Part shown: one piece after another, positions 44,278 through 53,870 of the stretch
How positions within the stretch are numbered: the first letter of the stretch is position 1
How the letters are laid out: every line of letters starts with the position of its first letter
DNA from: Micavibrio aeruginosavorus ARL-13
GTDB lineage: Bacteria > Pseudomonadota > Alphaproteobacteria > Micavibrionales > Micavibrionaceae
Direction: 5' to 3'
Length of the DNA stretch: 64,000 nt
NCBI RefSeq assembly: GCF_000226315.1
Contig: NC_016026.1
Location: 744,001-808,000 of the forward strand
Made by a program: the position numbers and the translations under genes
The notes under the pieces: model-generated
What the model saw: only the letters and a program-made list of their open reading frames with translations
Databases searched by the model: none
What the model was told of the DNA's origin: nothing

Positions 44278-45123
44278 ATGTCCAATTTTATGCAAGGCAA
44301 ACGCGGGCTGATCATGGGTGTGGCCAATGACCGGTCCATCGCATGGGGCATTGCACAGGAAGTCGCGCGTCAGGGTGCGGAACTCGCATTCACGTATCAG
44401 GGCGAAGCGTTGGAAAAACGCGTGCGTCCGCTGGCGGACTCTGTTGGGTCCAAACTGGTTCTGCCGTGCGATGTGACGGATGATGCGGCGTTGGATGCCA
44501 CGTTCGATGCGCTGAAGAAGGAATGGGGCAGCATCGATTTCGTCGTTCACGCCGTTGCATTTTCGGACAAAAATGAACTGGACGGTTTATACATGAACAC
44601 CACGCGCGCGAATTTCCAGCGCACGATGGATATTTCCGTTTACTCCTTTACCGCTGTGGCACAACGCGCCGCCGCCATGATGAACGCAGGCGGCAGCCTG
44701 CTGACTCTGTCCTATTACGGGGCGGAACGCGTGATGCCGCATTATAACGTGATGGGTGTGGCCAAGGCCGCGCTGGAATCCTCCGTTCGCTATCTGGCCG
44801 CCGATCTGGGCCCGCGCGATATTCGCGTGAACGCCATTTCCGCCGGCCCGATCAAAACACTGGCCGCCAGCGGTATCGGCGATTTCCGTTTCATCCTGAA
44901 ATGGAATGAACTGAACGCGCCGTTGCGCCGGAACGTAACGATTGAAGATGTGGGCCGTTCGGGTCTGTTCCTGCTGTCCGATCTGGGCAGCGGTGTGACC
45001 GGGGAAATCATGTATGTCGATTCCGGTTACAACATCATCGGCATGGCCGGGGTGGATAACGCCGCCGGAACGGCCGAATTACTGCAATCCATCGCCCCAA
45101 AGGGTGACGAAAAGGCCGCATAA
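44278..45123 (+). CDS. fabI: enoyl-[acyl-carrier-protein] reductase FabI
   Basis: 281 residues. GLIMGVANDRSIAWGIA is the FabI-type NADH loop. The active-site pair is Tyr156 and Lys163 in HYNVMGVAKAAL, and Tyr146 precedes them. SAGPIKTLAASGI fits the substrate loop. It reduces enoyl-ACP in the last step of each fatty acid elongation cycle, and is the usual target of triclosan. It is 89 bp upstream of aroC. Confidence 0.96.
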   Translation: MSNFMQGKRGLIMGVANDRSIAWGIAQEVARQGAELAFTYQGEALEKRVRPLADSVGSKLVLPCDVTDDAALDATFDALKKEWGSIDFVVHAVAFSDKNELDGLYMNTTRANFQRTMDISVYSFTAVAQRAAAMMNAGGSLLTLSYYGAERVMPHYNVMGVAKAALESSVRYLAADLGPRDIRVNAISAGPIKTLAASGIGDFRFILKWNELNAPLRRNVTIEDVGRSGLFLLSDLGSGVTGEIMYVDSGYNIIGMAGVDNAAGTAELLQSIAPKGDEKAA

Positions 45124-45212
45124 TCGTCCTTTTGCCCTGTTGATTCAAAACGCCGCGTGGATGACAATAGACGTCGTTCTCGCGGCGTAATTTTTTAGGT
45201 GGTTCTACGGGC

Positions 45213-46283
45213 ATGTCAGGCAATCGTTTCGGAACATTATTCCAATATCAAAGCTGGGGCGAAAGTCACGGGCCCGCCATTGGGTGTGTCGTGGACGGCG
45301 TACCGCCACGCATTGCGCTGAGCGAGGCGGACATTCAACCCTTCCTCAATCGCCGCAGACCGGGACAATCAAAATTTACCACGCAGCGTCAGGAAGCGGA
45401 CGAGGTTAAAATTCTCTCCGGCGTGTTCGAGGGGCAGACAACCGGAACGCCGATTTCCCTGATCATTGAAAACAATGATGCCAAGTCGAAAGACTATACG
45501 GACATCAAGGATAAATTCCGCCCCGGCCATGCCGATTTCACCTATCAACAAAAATACGGCATTCGCGATTATCGCGGCGGTGGCCGATCATCGGCGCGTG
45601 AAACGGCGATGCGCGTTGCGGCGGGGGCGATTGCCCGCAAAATTTTATCCGATGTGACCATTCGCGCCGCCGTGGTGCAGGTAGGCCCGCATAAAATCAA
45701 CCGCGATAATTGGAATTGGAACATTCTGCACGACAACCCGTTTTTCACGGTGGATGCCGATATTATTCCGGTGTGGGAAGAGTTTCTGGATGGCCGCCGC
45801 AAAGCCGGATCCAGCGTCGGTGCCATTGTTGAAGTGGTTGCCAGCGGTGTTCCTGCAGGTCTGGGGGCGCCCGTGTATGACAAGCTGGATGCCGATCTGG
45901 CCAAGGCGCTGATGTCGATTAACGCGGTGAAGGGCGTAGAAATCGGCGCTGGGTTCGATTGCGTGACGTTGGGGGGCGAGGAGAATGCCGACGATATTCG
46001 CATCGGCGCGGATGGAAACCCGGTGTTCCTGTCCAATCATGCCGGGGGCATTCTGGGCGGCATATCGACGGGGCAGGATGTTGTGGCCCGCGTTGCGTTC
46101 AAACCAACCAGTTCGATTTTGACACCCAAACAAACCATCGACGTGCACGGGAACGAAACCGATATTGTCACCAAGGGACGGCATGATCCATGTGTGGGTC
46201 TGCGTGGCGCGCCGGTGGTGGAGGCCATGATGGCCTGCGTTCTGGCCGATCATTGGCTGCGCCACAAAGCGCAGAATTTATAA
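45213..46283 (+). CDS. aroC: chorismate synthase
   Basis: 356 residues. [17 protein letters not shown] at the N-terminus, then [20 protein letters not shown] with [10 protein letters not shown] and [20 protein letters not shown] are the three chorismate synthase signatures. It converts EPSP to chorismate using reduced FMN. It starts shortly after fabI, and the ribosome site region AGGTGG precedes the ATG. Confidence 0.97.
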   Translation: MSGNRFGTLFQYQSWGESHGPAIGCVVDGVPPRIALSEADIQPFLNRRRPGQSKFTTQRQEADEVKILSGVFEGQTTGTPISLIIENNDAKSKDYTDIKDKFRPGHADFTYQQKYGIRDYRGGGRSSARETAMRVAAGAIARKILSDVTIRAAVVQVGPHKINRDNWNWNILHDNPFFTVDADIIPVWEEFLDGRRKAGSSVGAIVEVVASGVPAGLGAPVYDKLDADLAKALMSINAVKGVEIGAGFDCVTLGGEENADDIRIGADGNPVFLSNHAGGILGGISTGQDVVARVAFKPTSSILTPKQTIDVHGNETDIVTKGRHDPCVGLRGAPVVEAMMACVLADHWLRHKAQNL

Positions 46284-46292
46284 TTTAACACG

Positions 46293-46319
46293 GCCATCCC
46301 GGGGCAACCCCGGGATGGC
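46293..46319. repeat. single perfect hairpin between aroC and sppA
   Basis: 12-bp perfect stem GCCATCCCGGGG/CCCCGGGATGGC with CAA loop and no T-run. It may be a relative of the palindromic family, or a transcription-attenuating structure. Confidence 0.6.
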
Positions 46320-46337
46320 GACAATGGAGAAACAACC

Positions 46338-48239
46338 ATGATCCGCAAACAACCGTTATTTTCCCGCCCCGCCCAGCAAGCGGCCCCTGTGCCGAAACGC
46401 CGGTCTTTTCTGGGGCGTGTCTGGGGCGGCATGGGGCGGGCGTTGCGTAAAACTTGTACGGTGATTGGGGCGCTGATCCTGTTTTCTGCGTTTGTGAATA
46501 TTCTCGTATTTTCCTTCGCAGGCGAAGAAAAGAAAATCACCTTGCCGGACCAATTTATTCTGACTCTGACTTTGGATGAAGGGCTGCACGAGGATGAAAA
46601 TAAAACGGGCGGCCTGATCCCGCGCAGCCTGTTGCCGGAACCGATGGATATCTATGCCATGATTGATGCCATCGAACGCTCGGCGAATGACAAGCGTGTG
46701 AAGGCTTTGGCCGTGTCCATTGAGGGTGGTGGTTTTCCGATGACATCGGTGCAGGAACTGCGCGGCGCGATTACTAAATTCCGCGCCAGCGGTCGCCCGA
46801 CGATTGTGTTCAGTCCGTCTTTTGCCGATGCGGCGTCCAATTTCACGGCTTATTATCTTGCATCGTCTTTCGACGAAATATGGATGCAGCCCGTGGGCAT
46901 GATTTTTATGACGGGGATTGATACGGAATCTCCGTATATCCGCAGTGCTCTGGAAAAAATCGGGGTGAAGGGGGCTTATTTCCAACGCAAGGAATATAAA
47001 AACGCTTTTGAAGGTGTAACATCGGATTCAATGAGCGAAGCGAGTGCGGAGATGAATGCCTCCATGCTGGCCGACATCATGGACCAGTTGCTGGACGATG
47101 TATCCGCCGATCGTAAAATGGCGCGTGATGATGTCATGGCTGCGATTGATCTGGGGGTCTTGACGGACGAAGAATCTGTGGCCAGAGGTTTTGTTGATCA
47201 TCTCGGTTTCGGTGATGACGCCATGAAGGCGTTACGCAAAAAGTTGGGTGTGAACGATGAAAAATCCATGCCCGCCATCGTGTTGGAAGATTATCGCGAT
47301 GCCCGCAGCCACGAATATTTGCAGGCCCTGATGGCGAAAAAGCCGGGAGAGAAGGACAAAAAACGTCAATCCGTGGCCGTGGTCAATGTGTCTGACATGA
47401 TTATGCCGGGCACAGGTGAATCTGGTGGAATGTTCAGCGATAAAATTGCAGGGGCTGAGGACATCTCCGCCGCCATCCGTAAAGCAGCGAAGGATGAAAA
47501 TATTGCCGCCATCGTTCTACGCATCAACAGCCCCGGTGGGTCACCGTCTGCATCTGAAACCATTCGCCATGCGACATCATACGCCCGTGAAAAAGGCAAG
47601 CCCGTGATCGTGTCGATGGGCAGTGTTGCCGGGTCGGGTGGATATTGGATCGCAACCGATGCCAGCCATATTTTTGCCATGCCAACAACCATGACCGGGT
47701 CCATTGGCGTTATTGCCGGGAAATTTGACTTAAGCGGTTTGTGGGCGAAGCTGGGCGTGAATTGGGATGGTGTATCGGTTGGTGAAAATGCGGATATGTG
47801 GTCGTTCAACAAAGGGTTTGATGAATCCGGAACCGAACGTATGAACGCCATGACCGATCGGATCTATGCCGTTTTTATTAAACGTGTGGCAGAGGGGCGC
47901 AACATGACGCCGGAACAGGTGGAAGAGGTGGCGCGCGGCCGCGTTTGGACCGGGCGGCAGGCGCATAAAATCGGACTGGTAGATTCACTGGGCGGTTTGA
48001 ATGATGCGCTGGATTATGCAGCCAAGGATATTGGCGCAGGTACACGCCATGATGTGCGCATTGTGCGTTTGCCGGAAGGGTCCGGCCCTCTCTATGAACT
48101 GATGAAGGAATTGGGGATTGAGGTTCGTATGCCGAACCCGATCAATGCCATGATGCAAACATGGACGGATCTGACCGCGACATCAAAAATGCCGGGCGGT
48201 GTAGCCGTGTATGATGCGGGATTAAATCGTTGGAAGTGA
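46338..48239 (+). CDS. sppA: signal peptide peptidase SppA, 67-kDa type
   Basis: 633 residues, the long type with two tandem Clp-like domains. One membrane helix lies at about 38-60. The N-terminal domain supplies the catalytic Lys (in the [11 protein letters not shown] region); the C-terminal domain has the Ser in [12 protein letters not shown] and [14 protein letters not shown]. It cleaves leftover signal peptides in the membrane. It is 54 bp after aroC on the same strand. Confidence 0.94.
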   Translation: MIRKQPLFSRPAQQAAPVPKRRSFLGRVWGGMGRALRKTCTVIGALILFSAFVNILVFSFAGEEKKITLPDQFILTLTLDEGLHEDENKTGGLIPRSLLPEPMDIYAMIDAIERSANDKRVKALAVSIEGGGFPMTSVQELRGAITKFRASGRPTIVFSPSFADAASNFTAYYLASSFDEIWMQPVGMIFMTGIDTESPYIRSALEKIGVKGAYFQRKEYKNAFEGVTSDSMSEASAEMNASMLADIMDQLLDDVSADRKMARDDVMAAIDLGVLTDEESVARGFVDHLGFGDDAMKALRKKLGVNDEKSMPAIVLEDYRDARSHEYLQALMAKKPGEKDKKRQSVAVVNVSDMIMPGTGESGGMFSDKIAGAEDISAAIRKAAKDENIAAIVLRINSPGGSPSASETIRHATSYAREKGKPVIVSMGSVAGSGGYWIATDASHIFAMPTTMTGSIGVIAGKFDLSGLWAKLGVNWDGVSVGENADMWSFNKGFDESGTERMNAMTDRIYAVFIKRVAEGRNMTPEQVEEVARGRVWTGRQAHKIGLVDSLGGLNDALDYAAKDIGAGTRHDVRIVRLPEGSGPLYELMKELGIEVRMPNPINAMMQTWTDLTATSKMPGGVAVYDAGLNRWK

Positions 48240-48929
48240 TTATTTGAACATCTGTTCCAACCGGACATGCAAATCCGGCCAGGCCATGATGATATGCTCG
48301 ACGCCGATATTATGTTCCAGAATGGACATGGCGGCGTTCAGGTTATACGCAAAGGGCAGAATGGGGCAGGGCAGATAATCGCGCGCGGCCAATGCGGCCA
48401 GAACATCCTTACGACGGTCGCCGAAATACCAGATCACGTCATTGGCGTCGGGTTTGCGCGGTAACAATTCAATCGCCTGCAGAATCGGGTCCGGATATGG
48501 TTTGGACCGGCGGATATCCTCGCGGAACACGGTAACATCATAATACTGTTCCAGATCGAACGTCTTTAAAATGTCGTGGCCGTATCCCTTGCCCAACCCG
48601 TTGCTGATCAATCCCATCGGGATTTTGTTGGTCTTCAGCAGGTTGAGAATGTCGTAAATGCCCGGGCAGGGTTCGACGATTTCGCCGACTTCCTTGCGGC
48701 GGATTTTGTGGATGGCGCGGTGGACCAGCAATTTTTTCCGCTTCCCATCCTGAAACCCGACCAGCGGCGGCGCATTGATTTTGCGTTTGGCTACGCGGGA
48801 AAAGAACGCCGCAATTTTATGCGCGCCATCGTCCATCCGCTCCAGCACGCCGAGCAGGGCGGGGTTCAAATGGCGTACCGTGGTGCCATCCATATCAAAC
48901 AGGACAATGGTGGGTTTTTGTAAGGTCAT
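48240..48929 (-). CDS. HAD-family hydrolase
   Basis: 229 residues. Motif I FDMDGTT (Asp12, Asp14), motif II LISNGL, a Lys in RRSKPYPD and motif IV WYFGDRRKD are complete, so it is probably an active phosphatase. Substrate unknown. Its ATG overlaps the dxs stop (TAATG), which indicates translational coupling. Its stop is directly convergent with sppA. Confidence 0.88.
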   Translation of the reverse strand: MTLQKPTIVLFDMDGTTVRHLNPALLGVLERMDDGAHKIAAFFSRVAKRKINAPPLVGFQDGKRKKLLVHRAIHKIRRKEVGEIVEPCPGIYDILNLLKTNKIPMGLISNGLGKGYGHDILKTFDLEQYYDVTVFREDIRRSKPYPDPILQAIELLPRKPDANDVIWYFGDRRKDVLAALAARDYLPCPILPFAYNLNAAMSILEHNIGVEHIIMAWPDLHVRLEQMFK

Positions 48930-50818
48930 TATTTCAACGCTTCGATTGCGTGGATGATCTGCTTCGCATTCAATCCGGCTTCGTCATATTGCTTGTCAGG
49001 GGTGTCCTGATCCTGGAACAAATCGGGCAGGTGCATGGTTTTCACGCGGCAGCGCCCATCCAGCAATCCGGCATCGTTCATGTATTCGAGTGTATAGGAG
49101 CCGAATCCGCCGATGGAGCCTTCTTCAATTGTAATCAGCTTGCTGTGATGGTTGGCCAATTGTGTGATCAGAGCGGTGTCCAGCGGTTTGGCGAAACGGG
49201 CATCGGCGACCGTGGCGCTGATCCCGCGTTCGGCCAGTGCATCGGCGGCCTTTAAGGCCTCACCCAAACGTGTGCCATAGGACAGGATGGCGACATCATT
49301 GCCTTCGCGCACAACGCGGCCCTTGCCGATTTCCAGTACGAAACCACGTGCGGGCAGGTCGATGCCCATACCTTCACCACGTGGATAGCGCAGACCAATT
49401 GGCCCCGCATCATACGCGGCCATGGTGGCGACCATGTGCATCAATTCCACTTCATCGCCCGCCGCCATCAAAACCATGTTGGGCAGGCATCCCATATACG
49501 CCACATCAAACGCGCCCGCATGGGTTGACCCATCCGCGCCAACCAATCCCGCGCGGTCCATGGCAAAACGGACCGGCAGATTTTGAATGCACACATCGTG
49601 CACAACCTGGTCATACGCGCGTTGCAGGAAAGTGGAATAAATGGCGCAGAACGGTTTCAATCCTTCCGTTGCCATACCGGCGGCGAAGGTGACGGCGTGT
49701 TGTTCGGCAATCCCGACATCAAACATACGGTCCGGGAATTCACGTTCGAACAGGTCAAGCCCCGTACCCGATGGCATGGCGCCCGTAATGGCAACGATGC
49801 GGGAATCGTGGCGCGCTTCTTCGATCAAGCTCTGGGCAAAGACTTTGGTGTAAGCCGGGGCGGATGGTTTGGATTTGTGTTGTGCGCCCGTGACCACGTC
49901 GAATTTTACAACGCCATGCATTTTGTCGGCGGAGGATTCGGCGGGGGCGTAGCCCTTGCCTTTCTTTGTAATGGCGTGGATCAGAACCGGGCCTTCATGT
50001 GCGCCATCGCGCAAATTGCGCATGATGGGCAGCAATTGATCGAGGTTATGTCCGTCCACCGGGCCGATATAGTAGAAGCCCATTTCTTCAAACAGCGATC
50101 CGGTGCCCATGGCGGTCCGCGCGGATTCTTCGGCGCGTTTGACAGCATGGCGCAGCGGCGGGGGGAGTATCTCGGTGACTTTCTTGCCCGTTTCACGCGC
50201 CTGCATGTAACGCTTGGATGACACAAGGCGGGTTAAATGTTTGCTGAGCGCGCCAACGGGCGGTGCAATCGACATATCGTTATCGTTCAGGATGACGATC
50301 AAACGGCTTTTCGCATCACCGGCGTTGTTCATGGCTTCGTACGCCATGCCAGCGGTCATGGATCCATCACCAATCACGCAAATCACATGATTGTCTTTGC
50401 CCAATTGATCCCTCGCCACGGCCATGCCGAGGCCAGCGGAGATGGAGGTCGAGCTGTGCGCCGCACCAAACGGGTCATATTCGGATTCGGATCGTTTGGT
50501 GAATCCGGACAGGCCGCCACCCTGACGCAGCGTGCGAATACGGTCGCGGCGTCCGGTCAGGATTTTATGCGGATAGCATTGGTGCCCAACATCCCAGATC
50601 AAACGGTCATCCGGTGTATTGAACACAGCGTGGATTGCCACGGTCAGTTCCACAACGCCCAAACCCGCACCCAGATGGCCACCCGTATGGGACACGGCGT
50701 CAATCATTTCCGCGCGAACTTCTTCGGCCAGCTGTTTCAACTGATCGTCCGTGAAATCACGGATATCGTCGGGCACGACAACATTGTTCAGCAGGGTATT
50801 GGCGGAATTGTCCCCCAT
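48929..50818 (-). CDS. dxs: 1-deoxy-D-xylulose-5-phosphate synthase
   Basis: 629 residues from the ATG at 50818; 654 from the ATG at 50893. The later start gives the normal DXS beginning, about 15 residues before [18 protein letters not shown]. The extra 25 residues of the longer version are translated from the palindromic repeat (MDSRLRGND). [37 protein letters not shown] and the C-terminal transketolase-like domain are clear. It makes DXP from pyruvate and glyceraldehyde 3-phosphate, the first MEP step. The HAD gene overlaps its stop. Confidence 0.95.
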   Translation of the reverse strand: MGDNSANTLLNNVVVPDDIRDFTDDQLKQLAEEVRAEMIDAVSHTGGHLGAGLGVVELTVAIHAVFNTPDDRLIWDVGHQCYPHKILTGRRDRIRTLRQGGGLSGFTKRSESEYDPFGAAHSSTSISAGLGMAVARDQLGKDNHVICVIGDGSMTAGMAYEAMNNAGDAKSRLIVILNDNDMSIAPPVGALSKHLTRLVSSKRYMQARETGKKVTEILPPPLRHAVKRAEESARTAMGTGSLFEEMGFYYIGPVDGHNLDQLLPIMRNLRDGAHEGPVLIHAITKKGKGYAPAESSADKMHGVVKFDVVTGAQHKSKPSAPAYTKVFAQSLIEEARHDSRIVAITGAMPSGTGLDLFEREFPDRMFDVGIAEQHAVTFAAGMATEGLKPFCAIYSTFLQRAYDQVVHDVCIQNLPVRFAMDRAGLVGADGSTHAGAFDVAYMGCLPNMVLMAAGDEVELMHMVATMAAYDAGPIGLRYPRGEGMGIDLPARGFVLEIGKGRVVREGNDVAILSYGTRLGEALKAADALAERGISATVADARFAKPLDTALITQLANHHSKLITIEEGSIGGFGSYTLEYMNDAGLLDGRCRVKTMHLPDLFQDQDTPDKQYDEAGLNAKQIIHAIEALK

Positions 50819-50827
50819 CCCTCGATC

Positions 50828-51203
50828 GTCATTCCCGCGAAGGCGGGAATCCATAGGATCCTGCGGCGCGTGCGTGTTGTTAAAGTGTGTCATACAAATC
50901 TGTCCAATCTGGATTACTCTTCTGGATTAAGTCTATTTTCCAGCTCCTGTTCCACTTTTTAACGCGTTTCTCTCGCAAAATCGCGTTTTCGGGATCATCG
51001 TACACCTCGAAATAGACAAGGCTGTCGACGTCGTATTGTTTTGTAAATCCCTCAAGCGTCTTACCCTTATGTTCTACCACCCGCCGCTTCAGATCAGATG
51101 TAACGCCGACGTAAAGTGTTCCCACTTTATCGCTGGCGAGAATATAAAAATAATACTGCTTCATATTCAACACCGTATGGATTCCCGCTTTCGCGGGAAT
51201 GAC
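50828..51203. mobile_element. palindrome-flanked element carrying a GIY-YIG gene
   Basis: 376 bp between dxs and ispA. The two ends are 28-bp inverted repeats with a single mismatch (in the loop), each a perfect 8-bp hairpin ATTCCCGC/GCGGGAAT, beginning GTC and ending GAC. Inside the ends are CCATA sequences. The gene for a GIY-YIG protein fills most of the interior. The ends match the paired-hairpin elements found in at least eight other places in the window. No target duplication is obvious. Confidence 0.7.
50880..51164 (-). CDS. GIY-YIG family nuclease (UPF0213-like)
   Basis: 94 residues from the ATG at 51164, with GTG at 51173 as an alternative. YFYIL...[15 protein letters not shown] (Tyr7, Tyr18, Arg27/28, His32) and [10 protein letters not shown] (Glu65) carry the catalytic residues of the GIY-YIG nuclease fold; the ending [11 protein letters not shown] is typical of the small UPF0213 proteins. 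It probably cleaves or nicks DNA. The longer dxs start would overlap its 3' end by 14 bp. It is enclosed by inverted palindromic ends. Confidence 0.9.
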   Translation of the reverse strand: MKQYYFYILASDKVGTLYVGVTSDLKRRVVEHKGKTLEGFTKQYDVDSLVYFEVYDDPENAILREKRVKKWNRSWKIDLIQKSNPDWTDLYDTL

Positions 51204-51221
51204 AACAGGGTGATTGTGCCT

Positions 51222-52136
51222 TTACGCCCGGCGTTGCAGGACGTAGTCAGCCAATTCTTTCAGCGTATCGGCGCGGCCATTGTCGAAAATGTGCAGGTGG
51301 CGTTTGGATTGTTCCACCAGCATTTGGGCGCGGGCGCGGGCCTGGTCTTTACCCATCGTGGACACGAAGGTTGATTTGCCGGCTTGTGCGTCCTTGCCCG
51401 TATCTTTGCCCATGGCTTCGGGGCTGGATTCAACGTCCAGAATATCGTCCGTGACCTGGAAGGCGAGGCCGAGGTCATAGGCGTAGTTGCAGAGTGCTTT
51501 ACGCATCGGCTCGCTAGCCTTGCCCAAAACGGCACCGGCTTCGCAGGCAAACGCCATCAGCTTGCCAGTTTTCATCCGTTGCAGGCGGCTGATCGTGCCC
51601 AGATCGAATTCCTGTTTCTCACCAATCAAATCCAGCATCTGGCCACCGCACAGCCCGTGCGGGCCGGAGGCCTTGGCCAGCAAATTGACCAGCTCAACGC
51701 GAACGCGCGGATCTTCGTGCGTTTCAACATCGCTCAATACTTCGAATGCCAGCGTCAGCAAAGCGTCACCAGCCAGAATGGCGGTGGCTTCGTCATAAGC
51801 CTTGTGTGTCGAAGGTTTGCCACGGCGCAAATCGGCATTGTCCATCGCGGGCAAGTCGTCATGGACCAGAGAATAGGCGTGCACGAATTCAACGGCGGCG
51901 GCAGCGCGGCGGGCGCGGGCCATATCAACACCGAACAATTTTGCCGATTGCATCAGCATGAACGGGCGCAAACGTTTACCGCCGTTCAACGTGCCGTAAC
52001 GCATGGCTTCGAACAACGGCGCTTCCGGCAGGTCGGATTCAGGCAACAGCCGCATAATCGTCTTGTTTACGGCTTCAGAGATTTCATTCATCTGTTCCTG
52101 AAGTCCGGGGGCGGCGTCGCGTGGTGATGGGGCCAT
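51222..52136 (-). CDS. ispA: polyprenyl (farnesyl) diphosphate synthase
   Basis: 304 residues. LNGGKRLRPFMLMQSAKLFG, first Asp-rich motif HDDLPAMDNADLRRG, and the second, FQVTDDILD, are complete. It condenses isopentenyl diphosphate with allylic substrates to give farnesyl (or geranylgeranyl) diphosphate. The bulk of the residues before the first Asp motif does not settle product length. It follows xseB by 40 bp. Confidence 0.94.
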   Translation of the reverse strand: MAPSPRDAAPGLQEQMNEISEAVNKTIMRLLPESDLPEAPLFEAMRYGTLNGGKRLRPFMLMQSAKLFGVDMARARRAAAAVEFVHAYSLVHDDLPAMDNADLRRGKPSTHKAYDEATAILAGDALLTLAFEVLSDVETHEDPRVRVELVNLLAKASGPHGLCGGQMLDLIGEKQEFDLGTISRLQRMKTGKLMAFACEAGAVLGKASEPMRKALCNYAYDLGLAFQVTDDILDVESSPEAMGKDTGKDAQAGKSTFVSTMGKDQARARAQMLVEQSKRHLHIFDNGRADTLKELADYVLQRRA

Positions 52137-52176
52137 CTGAATTTACTCCTGTGTCAAAGCTTTGAGCGGTGTTGGC

Positions 52177-52407
52177 TTACAGTTCGTGCGCGCTGGCGGC
52201 GGGTTTACCGTCGGCGCCCAGTGTGATTTTTTCGATTTTCGATTGCGCTTCGCGCAGCTTCTTTTCGCAATGTTGCTTCAGCGCGACGCCACGTTCATAG
52301 GCGGCGATGGAGTCCTCCAGCGGAGCCTTGCCCGTTTCCAGATCACGGACAATCCCTTCCAGTGCACTCAAGGCTTCTTCAAAGCTTAGACTTTCAACCG
52401 AAGTCAT
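52177..52407 (-). CDS. xseB: exodeoxyribonuclease VII small subunit
   Basis: 76 residues from the ATG at 52407, with AGGG upstream; the frame is open to 52473 but that part is not family-like. SFEEALSALEGIVRDLETGK, then LEDSIAAYERGVALKQHCEKKL is the whole XseB helical hairpin. With XseA it degrades single-stranded DNA. It is the first gene of the xseB-ispA-dxs group. Confidence 0.95.
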   Translation of the reverse strand: MTSVESLSFEEALSALEGIVRDLETGKAPLEDSIAAYERGVALKQHCEKKLREAQSKIEKITLGADGKPAASAHEL

Positions 52408-52597
52408 GGTTACCCTTTTGTTTTCGTATGGATTTTGCGCGTGGAGTGTAGGCCAGAGACCCCGATTCCTCAAGGCTTAAGCATGAAAATGGCGCGTTTG
52501 AGGGTTGATATCTTTGCAGGGCTGGGATGGGGCATCCTGTGGCACAATAAAGATAGACATAATAACTAAAAACCACTGCCTTAGGGAGGCTAAGTCC

Positions 52598-52768
52598 ATG
52601 GAATCACAACAAAATACGACAGATCGCAACCGCCGTGATCCGCTGAAAGAGCTGGATTTTCTGACCTTGAGTGTGCGCAACGGGCGCGCCCGCCAACATG
52701 TGCGCGATGTGAACCTGATCATGGCGCAACGCCCGCGGACCCGGTCCCAGAGCCATAAAACGATTTAA
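52598..52768 (+). CDS. small basic protein of unknown function
   Basis: 56 residues from the ATG at 52598. AGGGAGG lies 8-9 nt upstream, one of the strongest ribosome sites in the window. Rich in Arg, Gln and Asn (NRRDPLKELDFLTLSVRNGR), with no signal peptide or membrane segment. I recognise no family. It is divergent from xseB. A paired-hairpin element follows. Confidence 0.65.
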   Translation: MESQQNTTDRNRRDPLKELDFLTLSVRNGRARQHVRDVNLIMAQRPRTRSQSHKTI

Positions 52769-52794
52769 ATCAATATCTTAACCATCCCAAACAC

Positions 52795-52862
52795 GTCATC
52801 CCGGCGAAAGCCGGGATCTTTTTCCGTTATGGCTGGAAGACCCCGGCCTTCGCCGGGGTGAC
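52795..52862. repeat. paired-hairpin palindromic element
   Basis: 68 bp, GTC to GAC. Hairpins ATCCCGGC/GCCGGGAT and ACCCCGGC/GCCGGGGT around CCGTTATGGCTGGAAG. Confidence 0.9.
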
Positions 52863-52876
52863 GCAGGCGGATAGAC

Positions 52877-53806
52877 TTAAAGATCGGCTAGGGCCAGAAG
52901 ATGGGCTCTGGCCGATGTTTTCAGGGCGTCGAGGTTATATCCGCCCTCCATCACCGAAATGACCCGTCCTTCACAAAGCCGATCCGCCGCATCGCACAGG
53001 TCGCGGGTGATCCAGTCATAATCCGAATCCAGCAACATCATCCCCCCCAACGGGTCGTCGCGGTGGGCATCAAACCCGGCGGAGATAAGGATGAGGTCGG
53101 GTTTATAGGCTTCCAACGCCGGAATGACCGTGCCCGTCATGGCCGTGCGGTATTCATGTGTTCCGGCCCCGGCCTGTAACGGCACGTTGATGACGCGATC
53201 CGGGGTTTGATCGGTGGCACCACCGCGACCATCGGGGAACAGGCTGTCCTGGTGCATGGATATAAACAGAACATTGTCATGCTTGCGCGCCATCACTTCG
53301 CTGCCATTGCCGTGATGCACGTCGAAATCAATGATGGCAACGCGTTTTGCGCCATGCTGTTGCGCTTCCAACGCGGCGAGGAAGATGTTGTTGAACAGAC
53401 AAAACCCCATCGCATGCGTGGGTTCCGCGTGGTGCCCCGGCGGACGCGCGGCGCAAAACGCACGGCGCGTGGTGCCGTTCATCACATCCCGCGCGGCGGT
53501 GCAGGCCGCGCCGGCCGCTTCAAACGCGGCATCGATGGACGCGGGGGAGATAACCGTATCGGCATCCAGATGCACCAATCCACGATCTGGAATCGCATCC
53601 TCAATCCGCATGACATAGGATTCGGGGTGGGCGCGGGTGATCTGTTTAAAACTGGCCGGGTCGGCGTTGATCTGCGGCAGGGTATCAAACGGGGATTCGC
53701 TGAGCAGATCGAAAATGGCCTGTAACCGCTCAATCCGTTCCGGGTGACCGGGGCCGGTGTTATGGCGCAATCCGGCTTGGGCTTTGTATATGGTCAAATT
53801 GTGCAT
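52877..53806 (-). CDS. histone deacetylase-family (acetoin utilisation-like) deacetylase
   Basis: 309 residues from the ATG at 53806; the open extension to 53872 is not family-like. ARPPGHHAE, then DFDVHHGNG with the zinc Asp and His, and AGFDAHRDDPLGG complete the HDAC active site. The start (GPGHPERIERLQAI) is also typical. The substrate may be an acetylated polyamine, protein or small molecule. It is divergent from the AGE gene (64 bp). Confidence 0.92.
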   Translation of the reverse strand: MHNLTIYKAQAGLRHNTGPGHPERIERLQAIFDLLSESPFDTLPQINADPASFKQITRAHPESYVMRIEDAIPDRGLVHLDADTVISPASIDAAFEAAGAACTAARDVMNGTTRRAFCAARPPGHHAEPTHAMGFCLFNNIFLAALEAQQHGAKRVAIIDFDVHHGNGSEVMARKHDNVLFISMHQDSLFPDGRGGATDQTPDRVINVPLQAGAGTHEYRTAMTGTVIPALEAYKPDLILISAGFDAHRDDPLGGMMLLDSDYDWITRDLCDAADRLCEGRVISVMEGGYNLDALKTSARAHLLALADL

Positions 53807-53870
53807 TTTCGGTCTATCATCCCCATCAGTGATGGGAATTGTACAGGACCCGAAGCAGGGGACAAGGGCC

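Noticed and set aside
18438-52862. Repeated palindromes could be read as a CRISPR array.
   Set aside because: They are scattered over tens of kilobases between unrelated genes, without regular spacers or cas genes.
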